The position numbers and the translations under genes are program-made. This document shows, one piece after another, positions 1 to 7,423 of a stretch of 15,097 nt of DNA (position 1 is the first letter of the stretch; each line of letters begins with the position of its first letter). The notes under the pieces are model-generated. The model saw nothing but the letters and a program-made list of their open reading frames with translations, was not told the origin of the DNA and ran no database searches. The DNA lies in NCBI GenBank assembly GCA_030149585.1, contig JASFBJ010000052.1, forward strand, positions 1 to 15,097, in the 5' to 3' direction. The DNA is from Desulfobacterales bacterium. GTDB taxonomy: Bacteria > Desulfobacterota > Desulfobacteria > Desulfobacterales > JASFBJ01.

Positions 1-108
1 ACTTCCAAAAGAACCAAGGCATTAAACGCCAGCCAGACGCTTGAGAGGGACTGGGCAAAGCTATGTCGTTTTTTAAAAGGCATTATTTAATCGGCAGGTT
101 ATACATTT
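1..108 (+). CDS. possible 3' end of an unrecognised gene, cut by the window edge
   Basis: Frame 1 is open from the first base to a TAA at 106-108, giving a 35-residue tail that ends in residues WAKLCRFLKGII. I do not recognise the family. An open frame of this length is not significant by itself. The opposite strand is also open, from an ATG at 83 running off the left edge, so even the strand is uncertain. An inverted repeat CTGGGCAA (51-58) / TTGCCCAG (129-136) lies close by, which would fit the end of an insertion sequence, but no second terminus is in the window. If real on the + strand, it converges on the thiolase gene. The rest of 1-212 shows no clear gene and no strong terminator for the long minus-strand operon. 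Confidence 0.2.
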
Positions 109-212
109 ATCAAGGGTTTCGCTTATCATTGCCCAGCCCCACAGATGGTTAGAAAGTTATTCTTGTTGAATAAATGCAGTCATTATTAAATTAGCAATTT
201 TAGCATTTTCTT

Positions 213-1424
213 TTACAAATCTTTGCCGAAAAGAGCTACACTGCACACAAGGCTGCCGCATAAGCCGCCGGCATTATGGGTTAGACCAATTTTTAAGTCC
301 CGATCCAGTTGCCGGATATCAGGTTCTGCCCGGCCTTGCAGTTGTTTATAGATTTCATAGGCCATTCTAATGCCTGAAGCACCAATAGGATGACCAAAGC
401 ATTTTAAGCCGCCGTCGGATTGGCATGGAATCTGCCCGTCAAAATCGAAAAACCCGTCTTCAATGTCTTTGCGGGCCTTGCCCATAGGTGATATCTGCAG
501 GCTTTCGTAAGTTAATAATTCATTTATGGAGAAGCAATCATGAACTTCCATTAAACTGATCTCGTCTCTGGGTTTTGTGATTCCAGCCTCTTTATAGGCT
601 TGAAGCACTGCCACGCGGGTGGACTCAAAATGAATACCATCCCAGCTCTGATGACCGATTCCAGTGGCTGGTGTTAAAGACAGCTGCAAAGCTTTGACAT
701 AAATCGGATCTGAGCGATATTTTTTAGCCATATCAGCCCTGACGATAATGGCGGCGGCAGCGCCGTCGCTGACTCCACAGCAGTCAAAAAGGCCTAGAGG
801 ATCAGCTACAATCGGCGCATTTTGCAAAGCTTCCATACTCAGTTCTTTGCGAAGATGAGCCCTTGGATTCATTGCCCCGTTTTTATGACTTTTATAGGAT
901 ATTCGAGACAGGACTCTTTTGCCCTCTTCACGGGTTAATCCATATTTGGAAAAATACGCGTTTGCAACCATTCCAAACATGCCGGGTGCTGTAAGATTCG
1001 GCAGGTAAAACATATTTTCGCTACCCATGACTGAACCAAAATCAGGGAGTCCGCCATAGCCCGTGTCTTTTAATTTTTCAGCGCCTAGAGCCAAAGCAAC
1101 ATCACATGCCCCGGAGGCAACCGCGTAGCATGCGCCTCGCAGAGCCTCAGTTCCGCTTGTGCAAAAATTTTCCACCCTTGTAACAGGAATATTCGGCAAA
1201 GAGAGCGCTCTGGCTAATGGAATACCCCCTTTCCCGGCATTTACCTCATCAAAGCAACTGGCAAACCATGCCGCCCCAATATCATTTATTTCAATGCCCG
1301 CATCCTTTGCAGCTTCAGTATAGGCGTCAACAATAAGATCTTCTTCACTTTTATCCCACAACTCTCCAAACCTGGTACATCCCATGCCGATAATCGCAAC
1401 TTTATTTTTTATACCACTGATCAT
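213..1424 (-). CDS. SCP2/archaeal-type thiolase (acetyl-CoA C-acyltransferase family)
   Basis: This 403-residue protein belongs to the thiolase superfamily, SCP2-type branch. The nucleophilic cysteine is C88 (ENFCTSG). The other active-site segments are EVHDCFS around H295, GHPIGASG around H345 and a C-terminal HNAGGLCGS loop around C389. The expected reaction is thiolytic cleavage of a 3-oxoacyl-CoA or the reverse Claisen condensation in the cytoplasm. The frame stays open up to 1505, but I place the start at the ATG at 1422-1424. That start has AGGAG at 1433-1437, eight bases upstream, and the protein then begins at the conserved KVAIIGMGCTRFGE segment. The gene lies 25 bp downstream of the HMGCS-DUF35 gene and is the last gene of the operon. 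SCP2-type thiolases often need a DUF35 partner (for example benzoylsuccinyl-CoA thiolase BbsAB), and the neighbour supplies such a domain. The family is secure but the substrate is not. Confidence 0.88.
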   Translation of the reverse strand: MISGIKNKVAIIGMGCTRFGELWDKSEEDLIVDAYTEAAKDAGIEINDIGAAWFASCFDEVNAGKGGIPLARALSLPNIPVTRVENFCTSGTEALRGACYAVASGACDVALALGAEKLKDTGYGGLPDFGSVMGSENMFYLPNLTAPGMFGMVANAYFSKYGLTREEGKRVLSRISYKSHKNGAMNPRAHLRKELSMEALQNAPIVADPLGLFDCCGVSDGAAAAIIVRADMAKKYRSDPIYVKALQLSLTPATGIGHQSWDGIHFESTRVAVLQAYKEAGITKPRDEISLMEVHDCFSINELLTYESLQISPMGKARKDIEDGFFDFDGQIPCQSDGGLKCFGHPIGASGIRMAYEIYKQLQGRAEPDIRQLDRDLKIGLTHNAGGLCGSLVCSVALFGKDL

Positions 1425-1449
1425 TTTAATAACTCCTGTTTCTAAAATG

Positions 1450-2898
1450 TTAAGGACACGGAATTGCCTTCCAGAAATAAGCATATACGCTACGACGTTT
1501 ATCAATATATTTACGGCGAAAGCTCATTTTAACAGGCAAACCCACTTTAAGCGTATTTAAATCACAATCTGTAAAATCAAGATATAAACGCCCGCCTTTA
1601 TCAAAATCGATTAATCCGTACATTCCAGGAGGATCCCAGCTAAATGCGAGATTATCAGCAGTAAATGAATTAATACGTCCTGTCAGGTTATAAAAATAAT
1701 AATCTTCCATCTGATCAATTGCTTTGCATTCAGGGTTAATGCAGGTTCTTCGTTTTGGATATTGGGGGGTTTCGCAGACCGTACATTTTGAGCCGCAAAG
1801 ACAGGCAATGGATTTGCCCTCACGATAAATCATAGTCATTCTGGTTAGGGGAATATCTTCTCCGCGGATACCGACTTCAACAGGCACAAGTTCACGAAAA
1901 ACCTGATATTTTGTGTAATTATCAAGTTCTTTTTTTAATTTAAGATGCCCCTGAATTCCCATTTTAGCCGGCAGGTTGTTAATATGGGGTGTAACCTCAA
2001 AAAACAAAACATCGCATCCACTGCCATACCCTGCGACAAGTATTTTATCCCCAGGCTTTGCAGTTTCAAGGGTTGCGCCAAGCATCATCAAAGATAGCGC
2101 TGTCCCTGTATTACCCACCTCATTCATGAGGTTATCCTGAATTTGATCCTGGTTGATTTTGAGTTTTTTAGCTATGCCTTGCAATGTCCTTATATCAGGA
2201 CAGGCAATGGCTATTTTTGCAAAATCAGCAATATTCAGATTATACTTATCCAATAAGCCGCTAATGGCATCTGTAAAAATTTTAGCATAACCTTCAACAT
2301 TAATCCAGCGATCCTCCCAGGCCTTGATAAATGGCTGGTCCGCAGTTCGCCGAAAATCCACAAAATCATGGCATAGTGAATAGCTGCCTTTGAATTCAGC
2401 AATTACATTTTCAGATCCAATTAAAAATGCGGCTGCTCCATCTCCCAGAGTATGCTCAAGATTACTGCCGGGTTTCCCCAGCCTTGTATCAGCAGCGCAA
2501 ATTAAAAAATTAGCCACAGAGCCTGAATTTACTGCATCACAAGCTGCAAGCATGGAAGTTGTTCCTGCTTTTAAACAGGCATTATAATCAGCAGTCCGAA
2601 TATCCGGCCGCAAAGCAAGGGCTTTGGCACAAATGGCAGCATTTTGTCTTTCCAGAAAGGGTGCTGTGGTGGAGCTTAAAAAAAAGCCTCCTACCATATT
2701 TCGCTCAATACCTCCAAGACAATCCTGAGCGGCTGCAACCGACATTGTAATTGAATCTTCATCATAGTTGGCAACTGCCTTTTCCCCTTTGGCCACACCA
2801 GCCGTTGCCGGGTTAAACCAGCCAATGGCCTTAAAAATTGTTTTTCTGCTCAATCGATAGCGGGGTATATATGCCCCATAAGAAGTAATTCCGACCAT
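1450..2898 (-). CDS. HMG-CoA synthase-like thiolase-fold protein fused to a DUF35 zinc-ribbon/OB domain
   Basis: This 482-residue protein has two parts. Residues 1 to about 310 form a KAS III/HMG-CoA synthase-like thiolase fold, starting VGITSYGAYIPRYRL, with the probable nucleophile C108 (YNACLKAGTTS), a GDGAAAFLI segment (152-160) and NTGTALSLM (263-271). From about residue 330 comes a DUF35-type module. It has a zinc ribbon with C372, C375, C386 and C391, then an OB-fold with the typical PPGMYGLIDF segment. The glutamate and histidine that act with cysteine in true HMG-CoA synthases are not evident: the region where histidine is expected reads IACPDIRTLQ. Biosynthetic HMG-CoA formation is therefore doubtful. 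The start ATG has GGGAGG just upstream. With the next gene (thiolase) it matches the thiolase/HMGCS/DUF35 trio known in archaea, but here two components are one chain. It probably does acyl-CoA condensation or C-C cleavage, or provides a bound CoA channel. Confidence 0.85.
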   Translation of the reverse strand: MVGITSYGAYIPRYRLSRKTIFKAIGWFNPATAGVAKGEKAVANYDEDSITMSVAAAQDCLGGIERNMVGGFFLSSTTAPFLERQNAAICAKALALRPDIRTADYNACLKAGTTSMLAACDAVNSGSVANFLICAADTRLGKPGSNLEHTLGDGAAAFLIGSENVIAEFKGSYSLCHDFVDFRRTADQPFIKAWEDRWINVEGYAKIFTDAISGLLDKYNLNIADFAKIAIACPDIRTLQGIAKKLKINQDQIQDNLMNEVGNTGTALSLMMLGATLETAKPGDKILVAGYGSGCDVLFFEVTPHINNLPAKMGIQGHLKLKKELDNYTKYQVFRELVPVEVGIRGEDIPLTRMTMIYREGKSIACLCGSKCTVCETPQYPKRRTCINPECKAIDQMEDYYFYNLTGRINSFTADNLAFSWDPPGMYGLIDFDKGGRLYLDFTDCDLNTLKVGLPVKMSFRRKYIDKRRSVYAYFWKAIPCP

Positions 2899-2944
2899 TG
2901 ATAACCTCCCAGGTCTTAATTAACAGTTTAATAAAAAATTTATT

Positions 2945-3727
2945 TTAGCGGCCGGTAAAATTTGGTTTTCGTTTTTCAACAAAAGCCTGCATACCCTCTT
3001 TTTGATCCTCAGTTGAAAATAAAAATTCAAAACAGCGGGCTTCAATGGTTAAACCTGTTTGAAGATCAACACTGCCCCCTTTATTTACGGCTGTTTTTAT
3101 CATTTTAAAAGCCGCCCTTGGTCGGCTTTTTAATTTTGCAGCCATCTTTTTTGCTTCAACCATCAAATCCTTGAGGGGCACAACTTTATTGGCAAGTCCC
3201 AGCCGATAGGCCTCTTTTGCATCCACAGGGTCGCCTGTATAGAGCAGTTCCTTGGCCCGGCCCACACCGATCAGGCGCGGCAGACGCTGGGTCCCACCGG
3301 CTCCAGGTAAAACTCCGATTTTAATTTCAGGCAGACCAAAAAGCGCGTTATCCGCAGCAATTCGAATATCACAGGCCAGAGTCAACTCACAGCCCCCGCC
3401 TAAAGCCAGACCGCTGACAGCAGCGATTACCGGTTTTTCAACATTTTCCAGCCTTATAAACAAAGCCTGAACAGTATTAACAAAGACATGGGCCTGCATA
3501 GGTGTTTGAATGGCGCTTACCTCTTTAATGTCTGCTCCTGCTCCAAAAAATTTTTCGCTGCCCGTAATAATAACGGCACCAATCTCTTCGTCCTTTTCAA
3601 TCGCGTCAATAGCCAGTCCCAGATCACTAATAAATTCATTATTAATGGCATTCATGCTTTTAGGGCGATTTAGGGTGATAACAGCAATGCCGTCTTCTTT
3701 AGTAAAAATAATTGTATTTAGATCCAT
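2945..3727 (-). CDS. enoyl-CoA hydratase/isomerase (crotonase family)
   Basis: At 260 residues this is normal length for a cytoplasmic crotonase, which hydrates trans-2-enoyl-CoA to 3-hydroxyacyl-CoA. The oxyanion-hole segments GAGADIKE (63-69) and GLALGGGCE (107-114) are present, as are both catalytic glutamates: E114 in GGGCE and E134 in GLPEIKIG, which match the two glutamates of rat mitochondrial hydratase. GVLPGAGGTQRLPR (138-151) is also typical. Both glutamates together favour true hydratase activity over isomerase or hydrolase activity. The start ATG has AAAGGAG upstream. The gene lies 34 bp after the acyl-CoA dehydrogenase and 46 bp before the HMGCS-DUF35 gene, so the hydratase probably acts on the dehydrogenase product. 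The protein ends in KRKPNFTGR, the usual tail of this family. The chain length or substrate class cannot be told. Confidence 0.93.
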   Translation of the reverse strand: MDLNTIIFTKEDGIAVITLNRPKSMNAINNEFISDLGLAIDAIEKDEEIGAVIITGSEKFFGAGADIKEVSAIQTPMQAHVFVNTVQALFIRLENVEKPVIAAVSGLALGGGCELTLACDIRIAADNALFGLPEIKIGVLPGAGGTQRLPRLIGVGRAKELLYTGDPVDAKEAYRLGLANKVVPLKDLMVEAKKMAAKLKSRPRAAFKMIKTAVNKGGSVDLQTGLTIEARCFEFLFSTEDQKEGMQAFVEKRKPNFTGR

Positions 3728-3761
3728 CAGGTTTCTCCTTTCTAATATTTTAAGAATTGCC

Positions 3762-4913
3762 CTATCGTTTACCTCTTAAAAGACGGGCCAGGACCATTCT
3801 TTGAACTTCTGAAGTACCTTCAACGATTTGCAATAATTTAACACCTTTATAATAACGAGAAACAGGATATTCTTCCATATATCCATATCCGCCATGAATC
3901 TGGACAGCATCACTTGCAACCTTTTCTACCATTTCCGAGCCATATAGCTTGGCCACTGCTGCTTCAAAAGTATGGGCGCGGCCCTGATCCTTTAACCAGG
4001 CAGCCTTTAAATATGCAGTTCGGGCTAATTCAATTCCTACCGACATATCAGCTAATTTAAAATTAACTGCCTGAAAATCAAAAATCGGTCTGCCAAACTG
4101 CTTGCGGCCTTTTGCATACCGGAGAGATTCATCCAAACATGCCTGAGCGCAGCCTACAGCAACCGCTCCAATACTGATCCTGCCGGTTTCAAGAACTGCT
4201 AAGTGCTGAGCAAAGCCTCGGTCTGGATGACCAAGTAAATTTTCTTTTGGAATCCTGCAATCTTTAAAAATTACTTCATGGGTGGCTGAACCTTTCCAGG
4301 CCATTTTTTTATAGCGCGTGCTCAATTGAAAGCCGGGAGCATCCTTTGGTACGATAAAGGTAGAAACAATCTCTTTTCCCTTTGAGTCTTTTGCCAGAGC
4401 AGCCGCAATAACCAGGGATGCATTTTCCAGCCCAATATTGGTTACAAATTGTTTGGTTCCGTTTAAGACCCATTCATCTCCTTCAAGAACGGATGTTGTC
4501 AATAAAGCTCCTGCATCTGATCCTGAATCAGGTTCAGTCAAACCAAAGGCGCCTATTTTTTTCCCCTCAGCTATTGGAACAAGAAATTTTTTCTTTTGCT
4601 CTTCAGTCCCAAAGGCAAAGATTTCCTGGCCAACAACGCTGGTTGTTACGTCAAGAAGTGCTCCTAATGTCAAATCAGCCCTTGATATCTCTTCAATACA
4701 AATATGCATGGAGACCCAGTCGCTTCCCATACCACCGTATTCCTCTGGAAACGGAATTCCCATTAAACCAAGCTCTGCCATTTCTTCCAGCAAATCATAG
4801 GGATATTCACCGGTTTCTTCAAGCTCTTCTGAACGGGGTGCGATTTTTGTTTTTGCAAAATGACGCACTTCTTTTTGAATCATTTTTTGTTCTTTAGTAA
4901 GATCAAAATCCAT
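3762..4913 (-). CDS. acyl-CoA dehydrogenase (FAD-dependent)
   Basis: This is a complete 383-residue acyl-CoA dehydrogenase, which makes the 2,3-double bond in an acyl-CoA with FAD and passes electrons to electron-transfer flavoprotein. It starts with the usual helical domain (FDLTKEQKMIQKEVRHFA), then GLTEPDSGSDAG (124-135) and KQFVTNIG (154-161) of the flavin/substrate region, GRKQFGRPIFDFQ (269-281) and IHGGYGYMEEYPVSRYY (339-355). The catalytic base is E365 in VEGTSEVQR, the position used by short-, medium- and butyryl-type enzymes. In isovaleryl- and long-chain enzymes the base lies elsewhere, which argues against an isovaleryl-CoA dehydrogenase. No etfAB is in the window. Upstream is a 211-bp gap carrying a palindromic repeat element, after which the gene has a purine-rich leader (GAGGAG) before its ATG. 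This gap is the most likely place for an internal promoter or a change of expression level within the operon. Confidence 0.93.
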   Translation of the reverse strand: MDFDLTKEQKMIQKEVRHFAKTKIAPRSEELEETGEYPYDLLEEMAELGLMGIPFPEEYGGMGSDWVSMHICIEEISRADLTLGALLDVTTSVVGQEIFAFGTEEQKKKFLVPIAEGKKIGAFGLTEPDSGSDAGALLTTSVLEGDEWVLNGTKQFVTNIGLENASLVIAAALAKDSKGKEIVSTFIVPKDAPGFQLSTRYKKMAWKGSATHEVIFKDCRIPKENLLGHPDRGFAQHLAVLETGRISIGAVAVGCAQACLDESLRYAKGRKQFGRPIFDFQAVNFKLADMSVGIELARTAYLKAAWLKDQGRAHTFEAAVAKLYGSEMVEKVASDAVQIHGGYGYMEEYPVSRYYKGVKLLQIVEGTSEVQRMVLARLLRGKR

Positions 4914-4949
4914 CTTTTCTTTTTCTCCTCTATATTATTAAAGTATAAA

Positions 4950-5083
4950 GGCATCCTTCAAATTTAGTTTACACTTTTTAGATGTTGCTTTTTGCCTGGT
5001 TCCGATGCTCCTGAGTGGGAACCTTATGTGGTATGCATTCCCACGCAGGAGCGTGGGAACGAGAAACATTAATGAAGGATGCC
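4950..5083. repeat. REPIN-like nested palindromic element with 11-bp terminal inverted repeats
   Basis: The outer arms GGCATCCTTCA (4950-4960) and TGAAGGATGCC (5073-5083) are perfect inverted repeats. Inside are two hairpin-forming units in opposite orientation, at 4996-5023 and 5036-5063. The second is near perfect: TTCCCACGC, loop AGGA, GCGTGGGAA. The first has the same core, inverted, but has drifted in its left arm (CGATG where the partner implies CCACG). Two inverted REP-like units separated by a short spacer is the definition of a REPIN, a non-autonomous element mobilised by a RAYT (Y1-type) transposase. No RAYT gene is in the window. It sits in the livF to acyl-CoA dehydrogenase gap. 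I see no clear target-site duplication. Confidence 0.75.
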
Positions 5084-5124
5084 AAAATAAAGCCCTTTTA
5101 TTTTTCGCGCTTTTCAGGAACAGA

Positions 5125-5931
5125 CTATCCTAACCAGCGTTTTCGTCGTTTATAATGTTTAACTTCACGGTAGCTTTTTCTGCCACCGCTCAGGTTTAAT
5201 CCAAGATAAAACTCTTTAATATCTTCATTACTTGCCAGTTCCTGGCTGGAACCATGGAGTACAATACGGCCATTTTCCAGCAGATAACCATAATCAGCAA
5301 TTGAAAGGGCTATCCTGACATTTTGTTCAACCAGCAGCATTGTAATTTTTTCACTTTGATTAAGCTGATGCAATACTGTAAATATTTCTTTTACCACAAG
5401 AGGAGCCAGCCCCATGGAGGGCTCGTCTAAAAGCATTAAGCGCGGATTAGCCATAATTGCCCTGCCGGTCACCAGCATTTGCTGCTCACCGCCTGAAAGA
5501 TAACCAGCGGTTCTTTTCTTTAAAGTTTTCAGTTTGGGAAAATATTGATAAACCCGTACCAGGCTTTCCCTGACTTTTTGCATATCTTTTCGTAAATGGG
5601 AGCCCAGTAAAAGATTTTGCTCTACATTCATATGCTGCATAACTCTGCGGCCATCCATGACCGGCACAATGCCCATTTTTACAATATCGGTTGGGTCCAT
5701 ATGCTCGATCTGTTTTCCCTCGAATATAATTTTACCATCGGTTACCTCCCCATCTTCCACATGCAAAAGGCCGCCTATAGCCTTGACTGTTGTGGATTTG
5801 CCTGCGCCATTGGCTCCCAGCAGGGTAATAATCTGACCGGTTGGAACATCAATGGATATTCCCTTGAGAGCCAGAATTATTCCATTAAACATGAACTCCA
5901 CGTTTTCAAGGCGCAACATTATTTTTTCCAT
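5125..5931 (-). CDS. livF: LivF-type ABC transporter ATP-binding protein (HAAT family)
   Basis: This is the second ATPase of a branched-chain-amino-acid-type importer, 268 residues. Walker A is GANGAGKST (39-47), the ABC signature is LSGGEQQ (145-151) and Walker B is LMLLDEPSMGLAP (165-177). The switch position reads VEQN (201-204) instead of a histidine motif, as is usual for LivF. A basic tail ending HYKRRKRWLG follows the ATPase domain. The frame is open far upstream to 6195, overlapping livK, but that extension resembles nothing. I start at the ATG at 5929-5931, just before LRLENVEFMFNG, with GAAGG about ten bases upstream. The ATPase should pair with LivG, which is interrupted in this copy. 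The substrate is probably the carboxylic acid handled by the neighbouring CoA enzymes, not necessarily an amino acid; this is inferred from context. Confidence 0.92.
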   Translation of the reverse strand: MEKIMLRLENVEFMFNGIILALKGISIDVPTGQIITLLGANGAGKSTTVKAIGGLLHVEDGEVTDGKIIFEGKQIEHMDPTDIVKMGIVPVMDGRRVMQHMNVEQNLLLGSHLRKDMQKVRESLVRVYQYFPKLKTLKKRTAGYLSGGEQQMLVTGRAIMANPRLMLLDEPSMGLAPLVVKEIFTVLHQLNQSEKITMLLVEQNVRIALSIADYGYLLENGRIVLHGSSQELASNEDIKEFYLGLNLSGGRKSYREVKHYKRRKRWLG

Positions 5932-6044
5932 TTGATATTTACCTTCATCCCCACTTCCATCATTTTTAGCGGATTGTCCTGATCTTGTGTAATTTGTTGT
6001 TTTTAAGTTTCCTTGCCGGCCTGCTGATATAAAAACTGATATAT

Positions 6045-6074
6045 AAAGGGGTGCAAAAAAAAGTGCACCCCTTT
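6045..6074 (-). terminator. intercistronic hairpin between livK and livF (attenuator or mRNA-stabilising stem)
   Basis: AAAGGGGTGCA (6045-6055) and TGCACCCCTTT (6064-6074) form a perfect 11-bp stem with an 8-base A-rich loop. It begins 36 bases after the livK stop. In the gene direction the right flank is only TTTATATAT, so a strong intrinsic terminator is unlikely. A partial terminator or a 3'-end-protecting stem that raises binding-protein mRNA over downstream genes is more likely, as is known for malE-malF in E. coli. The role is inferred; the stem itself is seen. Confidence 0.6.
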
Positions 6075-6109
6075 TAGAAAATATTTTATCAGCAACCAGG
6101 GATCCTGAT

Positions 6110-7357
6110 TTACCACTTGCTGATTTCAGGAATCCGAATCCAATCTTTAGTAATAATAACACGTTTTCCGTTTTTAACCGTGCTGATTTTAACATTCATG
6201 GCTGCTTCCGGAAAAGGAGCTGTTCTTACAAATTCAATTGTCGGCATCAGCCCTAATAATTCTTCACTGGAAAAGGGTCCATCAAAAAAGGCATTAAAAA
6301 CCTCCTGACCGGTAATTTTATCAGGCCCCACTTTTTTGGCTACTCTTTCAATCAACCGCACAGCAATAATGGCCTGGGCAGCACCCTGGAGACTGGAAAG
6401 ATCCCAGATCGTATCTTTGGAAGGCGGGTTGATTTTGGTCTTATACTCTTCAAAAACCTTATACCCCTTGATATTATGATCCAGTGATGGAGAGAAAGCA
6501 GCCACATCATAAACCCGGCCCTCGAGATCTTCAATGGGTAAGACTCTATTAACAGTGCCAATATCATTATGCGTGCTTAATACTATAGGAATCCGCAGGC
6601 CCAGCTCTTTTTCAGCTTTAAGCACTGTTACAACCTGGGAAGTACTGCCCAGCATCAGGATATAATCGGGTTTCTTTTTTTTGGCTAATTTGCGAATTTC
6701 AGTCATTACCGAAACAGGCACCATTTTTACATAGGTGGTTCCAACATACTCTAATTTATCAGTTTCAGCACACATACTCTTATAACCCTTGACAGCATCA
6801 TCATAGGCTGGAATTCCCTGGGTGCTTACCGCCGCGACCCGGACAGGACGATCTTTGTCCCATTTTGACAAAACCCAGGCCAGAAAGCCTCGATATTCAT
6901 GAACATAGGTTGGCCGGGGAGTAAAAGTCCACTGGTTTGGCAGCCACTGGTAGCCATAGCAGGCAGTGGATTGCAGCATGGGCACCTTATCGGTCGGCAG
7001 TCGTTTCATTAAAGCCGCTGCATCCGGGCCTCCAAGACCATGATATAAAATCGGTTTATCGGTTGCCAGAATTCCAGGCCACAGACTGGAAACAACTGCG
7101 GGATTATAACGCATATCATATACTTTAAGATTGATTTTGACACCCAATTTGCTGCCAACCTCATCATTCCACCACATGGTAATCGCCTTTTCAGCCGGCA
7201 GGGTGGTTTTGCTCAGATAAGAATAAGGGCCGCTAAAATCAGTAGAAACAGGAACGTTGTAGGTATACACTTTAGCCAGTCCATGGCTGGTGGTTAAAAA
7301 AATCGTAATAATCGCTAAACAAAATATCAGCCCAAATGTTTTTAATATTTTTTCCAT
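6110..7357 (-). CDS. livK: LivK-type periplasmic substrate-binding protein
   Basis: This is a 415-residue extracellular ligand-binding receptor of the HAAT family (type I periplasmic fold). The N-terminus MEKILKTFGLIFCLAIITIF is a signal peptide, with likely cleavage after SHGLA and maturation to KVYTYNVPVSTDFSGPYSY. There is no lipobox cysteine at the cleavage site, so it should be free in a periplasm. The YLSKTTLPAEKAITMWWNDE and later AAVSTQGIPAYDDAVKGYK segments fit the two-lobe fold of this family. A GTG codon lies nine bases upstream in frame, but it overlaps the ribosome-binding site, so I choose the ATG at 7355-7357. The ligand is unknown. Divergence from the classical Leu/Ile/Val binders and the surrounding acyl-CoA genes suggest an organic acid. 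It is preceded by a structured 137-bp gap and followed by a hairpin, so it may be expressed separately from its neighbours. Confidence 0.9.
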   Translation of the reverse strand: MEKILKTFGLIFCLAIITIFLTTSHGLAKVYTYNVPVSTDFSGPYSYLSKTTLPAEKAITMWWNDEVGSKLGVKINLKVYDMRYNPAVVSSLWPGILATDKPILYHGLGGPDAAALMKRLPTDKVPMLQSTACYGYQWLPNQWTFTPRPTYVHEYRGFLAWVLSKWDKDRPVRVAAVSTQGIPAYDDAVKGYKSMCAETDKLEYVGTTYVKMVPVSVMTEIRKLAKKKKPDYILMLGSTSQVVTVLKAEKELGLRIPIVLSTHNDIGTVNRVLPIEDLEGRVYDVAAFSPSLDHNIKGYKVFEEYKTKINPPSKDTIWDLSSLQGAAQAIIAVRLIERVAKKVGPDKITGQEVFNAFFDGPFSSEELLGLMPTIEFVRTAPFPEAAMNVKISTVKNGKRVIITKDWIRIPEISKW

Positions 7358-7363
7358 TATTAT

Positions 7364-7369
7364 CACCTC
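7364..7369 (-). promoter_or_regulatory. ribosome-binding site that fixes the livK start
   Basis: GAGGTG lies six bases before the ATG at 7355-7357. The alternative GTG start at 7364-7366 would lie inside this site, so the ATG is preferred. Confidence 0.7.
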
Positions 7370-7423
7370 ATTTTTAAATTATCGTTAAAGCTTTCAAGTA
7401 TCAGCCAAAATCAGTAAAGAAAA

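Noticed and set aside
172..208. Terminator for the long operon after the thiolase gene
   Set aside because: AAATGC/GCATTT is a 6-bp AT-rich pairing with a long loop and no clear U-tract in the gene direction.
1425..1505. 27-residue N-terminal extension of the thiolase frame
   Set aside because: It overlaps the end of the HMGCS-DUF35 gene, matches nothing in the family, and the ATG at 1422-1424 has a good ribosome-binding site and begins the conserved domain.
1450..3727. HMGCS plus enoyl-CoA hydratase as a polyketide beta-branching cassette
   Set aside because: No acyl carrier protein, decarboxylating ketosynthase or polyketide synthase is present. The neighbours are an importer, a CoA ligase and an acyl-CoA dehydrogenase.
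4418..4897. 159-residue frame on the + strand inside the acyl-CoA dehydrogenase gene, and other + strand frames under the operon genes
   Set aside because: They lie opposite strongly conserved coding sequence, show no domain-like features, and are typical antisense shadows.
4996..5063. Palindromes as a CRISPR fragment
   Set aside because: Only two units, in opposite orientation, with a 12-base spacer and no cas genes. This is REPIN architecture.
5932..6195. 88-residue upstream extension of livF
   Set aside because: It runs across the hairpin and into the 3' end of livK. The ATPase domain begins only at the ATG at 5929-5931.
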